Shown piece after piece: positions 59,679 to 64,000 of a stretch of DNA of 64,000 bases. How positions within the stretch are numbered: the first letter of the stretch is position 1; each line of letters begins with the position of its first letter. Source of the stretch: an uncultured Prevotellaceae bacterium (lineage in GTDB: Bacteria > Bacteroidota > Bacteroidia > Bacteroidales > Bacteroidaceae); NCBI GenBank assembly GCA_902801375.1, contig CADCIB010000002.1:293500-357499 (forward strand), written 5' to 3'. The position numbers were made by a program, and so were the translations under genes. The notes under the pieces were generated by a model. That model worked only from the letters and a program-made list of their open reading frames with translations, did not search any database and was not told the DNA's origin.

Positions 59679-61161
59679 CCCTCTGCGGTATTATGATTGT
59701 AAACGTGGTACCCTCACCCTCAGTGCTGTCAAAGCTGATACTGCCACCGTGTGCCTCCACCAACAACTTCACATAACTCAGTCCAAGCCCAATGCCGGGA
59801 ATGGCCTTATCCTTTGCCGACTCGCTGCGGTAGAACTTATCAAATACATACCGCTGGTCGGCCTTTGCGATGCCGATACCATTGTCCGCCACGCTGATTT
59901 GCACCATCCCGTCCTCACGCATCCGGTAGTCGATCCTGATGGTCACGGCCTCACGGGAGTATTTGATGGCATTCTCCAGCAGGTTGCAGATGATGTTTGC
60001 CAGGTGCATACGGTCGGCCTGTATCTCCAAATCATCCTCGGCCATAATCTCCATCCTCACCTCCTTGCCCGACGGGATATTCTGCTTGCTGATACATTCC
60101 TCTATCAGTTCGCGCAGAGAGAAGTCTGACTTTACCAATGGTATTTCAGTAGCGTCGCTCAGTGTGATGTCACGTAGTTTCGAGAAATACGAAGTCAGGT
60201 TATCCAGTTCATGATACGAACTGGCCAGTATGCGCTGTTTACTCTCTTCGTCCTGCATCATCCTTTCGTTGCCCATAAACGACACGCACATCTTCAGCGT
60301 CGATATGGGTCGCTTAAGTTCATGAATCATCGTGTGCAGGAACTCCTGCCTAATGGCCTCGATGTGCCGTTGCTTGCGGATAGTCAGTATCTGATAGACC
60401 AGACAGAAGATGAGGAACACCGATAGTAGCATAGTCATTAGTAATGTATAGGCCATCCGACGGATGACTGGCGAAATACTGATGGCCGTTGTCACCACAA
60501 CCTCCTGTCCCTCGAAGATGTCGTATGGATAAGACACTTGCATGACGGGGTGCCAAATGGAGCCATCTGCTTGCATTGACGGTTGCCAAATCATCGTGTC
60601 GGCTTTCGTGGTTGTAATGCTTTGAGCCGCTATGCTTCTTGACCGCAGGATGCTGTCGAGCCGTTCCTTTTGGAATGGATGCTGATGGTCAACGGTGAAG
60701 CGGTTGAGGGCTTCAACCAACTGGCTTGTTCCCATGTCTTCGTGGCCCTTGCTGTCACAAGTAAACACAAAGTATTCCAAGCCTTTGGGCAGTTTCGTAG
60801 GAAGGCTGTCATGGAGGCTGGCTATATAATCCAGCAGATACGTTTGGGCATCTGTTCCTTTGGGAATGTAATGTAGCGTATCAAGCGCAAAGACTTCATA
60901 CCTCCATGTCTCAACAGCATCGTCCCCCCTTATTTCGAGAATTTTCTTAAGACGGTTTCCGTAGAACCTCGGAGGATGTGGCAATGTATTCCTGATGGCC
61001 ATTTCCTCTTCGGCACAGGCAATAATCGTACTGTACAGTTCGCTTTTGTATTCTTCAAGCGACAGTCGGTATCGGCTATACAGCCAATAGCCTTGCACGA
61101 TGCTGTAGGCTACGATGGCGCAGATGGTCAGGCCATGTATGAACTTGATTCTTCTTTCCAT
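59665..61161 (-). CDS. Sensor histidine kinase
   Basis: About 498 residues from the ATG at 61161 (MERRIKFIHGL). Two membrane segments: about residues 9-27 (HGLTICAIVAYSIVQGYWL) and a second around 227-250, bracketing a large periplasmic sensor domain. Cytoplasmic part: H-box HTMIHELKRPIST, N-box ANIICNLLENAIKYS, D-box VADNGIGIAKADQ and GIGLGLSYVKLLVEAHGG. Partner of the response regulator. The -7 box lies only 5 bp upstream of the ATG, so the transcript may be nearly leaderless. Confidence 0.94.
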   Translation of the reverse strand: MERRIKFIHGLTICAIVAYSIVQGYWLYSRYRLSLEEYKSELYSTIIACAEEEMAIRNTLPHPPRFYGNRLKKILEIRGDDAVETWRYEVFALDTLHYIPKGTDAQTYLLDYIASLHDSLPTKLPKGLEYFVFTCDSKGHEDMGTSQLVEALNRFTVDHQHPFQKERLDSILRSRSIAAQSITTTKADTMIWQPSMQADGSIWHPVMQVSYPYDIFEGQEVVVTTAISISPVIRRMAYTLLMTMLLSVFLIFCLVYQILTIRKQRHIEAIRQEFLHTMIHELKRPISTLKMCVSFMGNERMMQDEESKQRILASSYHELDNLTSYFSKLRDITLSDATEIPLVKSDFSLRELIEECISKQNIPSGKEVRMEIMAEDDLEIQADRMHLANIICNLLENAIKYSREAVTIRIDYRMREDGMVQISVADNGIGIAKADQRYVFDKFYRSESAKDKAIPGIGLGLSYVKLLVEAHGGSISFDSTEGEGTTFTIIIPQRDGED

Positions 61162-61165
61162 GCTG

Positions 61166-61173
61166 CAAAAGTA
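61166..61173 (-). promoter_or_regulatory. -7 element of the two-component operon
   Basis: Minus strand TACTTTTG matches TAnnTTTG but sits immediately before the histidine-kinase start codon (4 bases between). Confidence 0.5.
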
Positions 61174-61270
61174 CATATTTTATTATGAACCCACGCCCGA
61201 AAGAATCCTAAAAATGCCCAATAGTAATAATTCAGTAATAATTATTTTCTGCTACGGAGCATAATCGTTC

Positions 61271-61278
61271 TAACTTTG
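61271..61278 (+). promoter_or_regulatory. -7 element of the GLPGLI/TonB operon
   Basis: TAACTTTG matches TAnnTTTG; only TTTC is seen at the -33 position, as would fit an activator-dependent promoter. 30 bp before the start codon. Confidence 0.5.
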
Positions 61279-61308
61279 CACCCGATTTCACATCAAAACG
61301 TAAATAAA

Positions 61309-62205
61309 ATGAAGAAAAAAGTATTATCTATCGTCCTCGCCTCTGCCCTTGTCGGCACTATGATGGCACAAGAAGTGGAGCACAGGAAGGAAGTGTATGT
61401 AATCAAGGCAGGCAAGGCTTCAGGCATTAACACTGCCACCCCGTCGGAGCAGAATGAAATCGGCAAGGCGGTGATGGAGTTCATGTATGACTACAAGTAC
61501 CTGACCGACACGACCGATGTCAGCCAGACCGAAACCGACCGAATGACACTGCAAGTGAGTTACGGCTTGTCGAAGTTCACGAGTTTCCGAGCCATGCAGA
61601 TTGATTCACTTATTCGCGTCTCAACGGCTGAACAAATTCAGGCGAATCCCGACCGTTACATAGGCGGCGAGACCTTCAGCATCTACAAGAACTATCCGCA
61701 GGGGCGCTTCACCGTCATCGACAAGGTTTCTACTGACTGGTTCCAGTACGAAGAGAATATACCCGTTCAAGAATGGACGCTGACTGACGAGACGTGCGAG
61801 ATTTTGGGCTATGAATGTAAGAGTGCCGTGTGCAACTTCCGTGGCCGACAGTGGACAGCATTTTATACAGACTCCATACCTGTTGCCGATGGACCGTGGA
61901 AGTTTGGCGGCCTGCCAGGATTCATCATGCAGGTCTATGACGAGGGGCGTCAGTATGAGTTTACCTGTGTGGGTATAAACTCTAAGGCCGACCGAGCCAT
62001 CACCATACCCGAAGTGCCGTTCAACAAGACCACTCGCCCCAAATTCTATGCCACAAAGTTAAGGTTCGACACCGATCCCTTCGCATATATGATGAACGTG
62101 AATGGCGTCAACGTGAATGTGGTGGGTGCCGACGGCCAGCCTCGCACTGACATCACACAGGCACGAACCTTGCAATACGACTACATCGAACGCGACTGGA
62201 AGTAA
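61309..62205 (+). CDS. GLPGLI-family secreted protein
   Basis: 298 residues from the ATG at 61309 (MKKKVLSIVLASALVGTMMAQEV, signal peptide with cleavage near MAQ). Family hallmark: FGGLPGFIMQVYDEGRQYEF, with the upstream WTAFYTDSIPVADGPWKF. The family is found in Bacteroidetes, usually just before a TonB-linked outer-membrane protein, as here. Function unknown; its position suggests help in assembly of, or a shared role with, the next protein. Divergent from the two-component operon. Confidence 0.92.
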   Translation: MKKKVLSIVLASALVGTMMAQEVEHRKEVYVIKAGKASGINTATPSEQNEIGKAVMEFMYDYKYLTDTTDVSQTETDRMTLQVSYGLSKFTSFRAMQIDSLIRVSTAEQIQANPDRYIGGETFSIYKNYPQGRFTVIDKVSTDWFQYEENIPVQEWTLTDETCEILGYECKSAVCNFRGRQWTAFYTDSIPVADGPWKFGGLPGFIMQVYDEGRQYEFTCVGINSKADRAITIPEVPFNKTTRPKFYATKLRFDTDPFAYMMNVNGVNVNVVGADGQPRTDITQARTLQYDYIERDWK

Positions 62206-62211
62206 TATCTG

Positions 62212-64000
62212 ATGAAACGAGTCGGTATCCTATTATTATACGTGTATCTTCACCTGCCCCTATGCTATGGACAGGTGAAGGTTCTTGTTGGTTCCGTAAC
62301 CGACGAGGAAAGTGGCGAACCTGTGGCTGGTGCCATCGTACAGGTCGTCGGTGGGAAAAACTACACTTTCACCACCAATGACGGGCGTTTCTCCTTAAAG
62401 GGCGAGGCACAAAAAATCCGTGTACAGTCAATGGGCTATCGCAGTATAGTGGTAGATGTTACCGAAGGTCCGATGCACATCAAGATGAAGCCGGAGGCCA
62501 CACAACTGAAAGACGTTATCATTAAGGCTCCCGACATTATCCAGAAAAGCGACACGCTGGTATATTCCATGAGTAAGTGGGCGCAAAAGCAAGACCGCAA
62601 CATGGCCGACGTGCTACGTCGCTTGCCGGGCGTGGAAGTGGCCGAGGACGGGGGCATCAAATACAACGGCGAGCCTATCAACAAATTCTATATCGACGGT
62701 TCTGACTTCGTGAACGACCGCTACGGCGTGGCCACCAATAACATCTCCCCTGACGACGTGGCCAGCGTAGAGATTATGGAGAACCACCAGCCCGTAAAGG
62801 TGCTTGAAGGCCTAGAGTTCTCACAGCAAGCAGGACTGAACATCAAACTTAAAGAAGCCGCCCGTGCCCGCTGGATTGGCATCCTGAATGGCGGCATAGG
62901 TGCCGAGCCTCTGCTCTACGATGCATCCCTGTTTGCTATGCGCATTGCCAAGAAATGGCAGAACATGGAAACGCTGCGACTGAACGACACGGGATGGAAT
63001 CCCAACAGCCAGAGCCAAAGGCATACTGATTACACTCTCCTCAATAGTGGCTATAATGACAATCCGTGGCCTGACTATATCGCTATCGGCACCACCTCAG
63101 CACCGCTCGACGAACTGCGCACCCGCGACAATCTTTCGTTTCTAGCACAGTCGAGCAATGCCCGCCATGTGGCCGATGGCTTTGATGTCAAGCTGAATGC
63201 CACCTATCAGGCTGACCGCTTGGACTTTATTAACTCCTGCACCACGCGCTATTTCGACAAGAACATCCCCTCGTTCTTAGAGCAGAACACTATGCGCAGC
63301 CACGAACACCAACTAAACGGCGAATGGTCGCTGCAACTGAACCGGCGCAATAACTATCTGAAAGACAATCTGAGCGTGGATGCTCTATGGAATCGTGCCA
63401 CGTCTGCCGTCAGCGGTACTAAAACGCTGCGGCAGCAGTCCGACCTCCCTGCCCTCGACATCACCAACGATTTACAACTGGTTCGCCGCATCGACAGCCA
63501 TCTACTGACCATCTCATCGTACAAGCGCTACGCCCATCGGCCACACTCGCTTCCTGCCGACAGTGTTCTGCAAGACCTCACCACCGACGACTTCCGCTCT
63601 ATTACTGAAGCCCGCTATGGCTGGCTTCTACGTCGTTGGTCGTTTTACGCCCGTGGCGGCATCGACCTCAACCTGCACCGTTTCCAAAGCAGTCTCAGTG
63701 GTCTCATGCTGCCCGACTATCCTTTGGAGGGCCGCCGGAACTTCACCGTCCTCAAAACATACGCATCCCCCGAAGCCCGCTATCAGCACCGCCGCTGGTG
63801 GCTCACACTCTCACTGCCCATTGGCTACTATTATTATCATGTGGCAGACCGACTGGCTGACACCTCCACTAGTAAGCACCTTATGACCATCTCGCCAATG
63901 GTCTATGTTCGCCACCAACTCACGGCCAAGACTGACATTACCGCTTATCTCAACTACAGCCTCCAGCCTGTCGCACCAAGCAGTTACACACAAACCGTCA
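62212..64000 (+). CDS. Outer-membrane TonB-receptor-like protein with carboxypeptidase-regulatory domain, 3' end cut by the window
   Basis: At least 596 residues, open to the window end. Starts at the ATG at 62212, 6 bp after the GLPGLI stop; signal peptide MKRVGILLLYVYLHLPLCYGQ. A CarboxypepD_reg-like domain (VGSVTDEESGEPVAGAIVQV, FSLKGEAQKIRVQSMGYRSI) is followed by a plug-like domain (VLRRLPGVEVAEDGGIKYNGEPINKFYIDG) and then strand-rich barrel sequence with many aromatic residues. This is the usual layout of TonB-dependent receptors without a clear TonB box; the substrate is unknown. Probably regulated by the adjacent two-component system. Confidence 0.85.
   Translation, partial: MKRVGILLLYVYLHLPLCYGQVKVLVGSVTDEESGEPVAGAIVQVVGGKNYTFTTNDGRFSLKGEAQKIRVQSMGYRSIVVDVTEGPMHIKMKPEATQLKDVIIKAPDIIQKSDTLVYSMSKWAQKQDRNMADVLRRLPGVEVAEDGGIKYNGEPINKFYIDGSDFVNDRYGVATNNISPDDVASVEIMENHQPVKVLEGLEFSQQAGLNIKLKEAARARWIGILNGGIGAEPLLYDASLFAMRIAKKWQNMETLRLNDTGWNPNSQSQRHTDYTLLNSGYNDNPWPDYIAIGTTSAPLDELRTRDNLSFLAQSSNARHVADGFDVKLNATYQADRLDFINSCTTRYFDKNIPSFLEQNTMRSHEHQLNGEWSLQLNRRNNYLKDNLSVDALWNRATSAVSGTKTLRQQSDLPALDITNDLQLVRRIDSHLLTISSYKRYAHRPHSLPADSVLQDLTTDDFRSITEARYGWLLRRWSFYARGGIDLNLHRFQSSLSGLMLPDYPLEGRRNFTVLKTYASPEARYQHRRWWLTLSLPIGYYYYHVADRLADTSTSKHLMTISPMVYVRHQLTAKTDITAYLNYSLQPVAPSSYTQTV

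Overview
The window looks like chromosomal DNA of a Bacteroidales bacterium, most likely Prevotella or a close relative. Supporting signs are the repeated Bacteroidetes-type promoters (TTTG or TTG, about 19-21 bp, TAnnTTTG), the near absence of Shine-Dalgarno sites, BspA-like leucine-rich-repeat surface proteins, a GLPGLI protein next to a TonB-receptor-like protein, an M49 dipeptidyl peptidase III, and a membrane pyrophosphatase of the K+-dependent type. No rRNA, tRNA, CRISPR array, integrase or intact insertion sequence was seen. Species identification is inference.

Layout. 1-16.2 kb is mostly minus-strand housekeeping: pyruvate:ferredoxin oxidoreductase (cut by the window edge), ftsZ with a coupled unknown gene, two secreted or outer-membrane proteins, tkt-rpiB, and a run lpxA-miaA-PBP1A-folK-M64 peptidase. 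An ATP-grasp-like plus-strand gene sits at 3.0-4.2 kb. 16.4-24.1 kb carries hppA, a 1.07-kb non-coding stretch rich in inverted and tandem repeats, rpsA, an LRR surface protein and rpmA/rplU. 24.3-31.5 kb is a plus-strand series: AraC-type regulator, DPP III, a DNA-alkylation-repair-like protein, Fur-family regulator, purA, hisS and a CE12-like esterase. 31.6-41.4 kb is minus strand: serS with a triplicated 87-bp promoter module, an AddB-like and an AddA-like recombination nuclease/helicase pair, and a large outer-membrane protein. 41.7-45 kb holds nagB, a NagB-like/PIG-L fusion and yccF.

46-59 kb is an accessory island with lower GC, broken genes at its left edge and in its middle, and defence-like cargo. 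The core is a tightly packed operon (47769-55161): a metallo-beta-lactamase-fold protein, a 1652-residue trypsin-like protease/STAND (NACHT-type) NTPase with a long helical C-terminus, two very small proteins that resemble each other, and an all-helical protein. The first two match the published AVAST (Avs) type I plan; the three downstream genes are not something I can assign. The same island carries a DUF4143 ATPase, a DUF4160/DUF2442-HTH pair and a stand-alone TIR-STAND-TPR protein.

59-64 kb returns to normal composition: a two-component system, minus strand, divergent from a GLPGLI-family gene and a TonB-receptor-like gene cut by the right window edge. The two-component system probably controls this pair.
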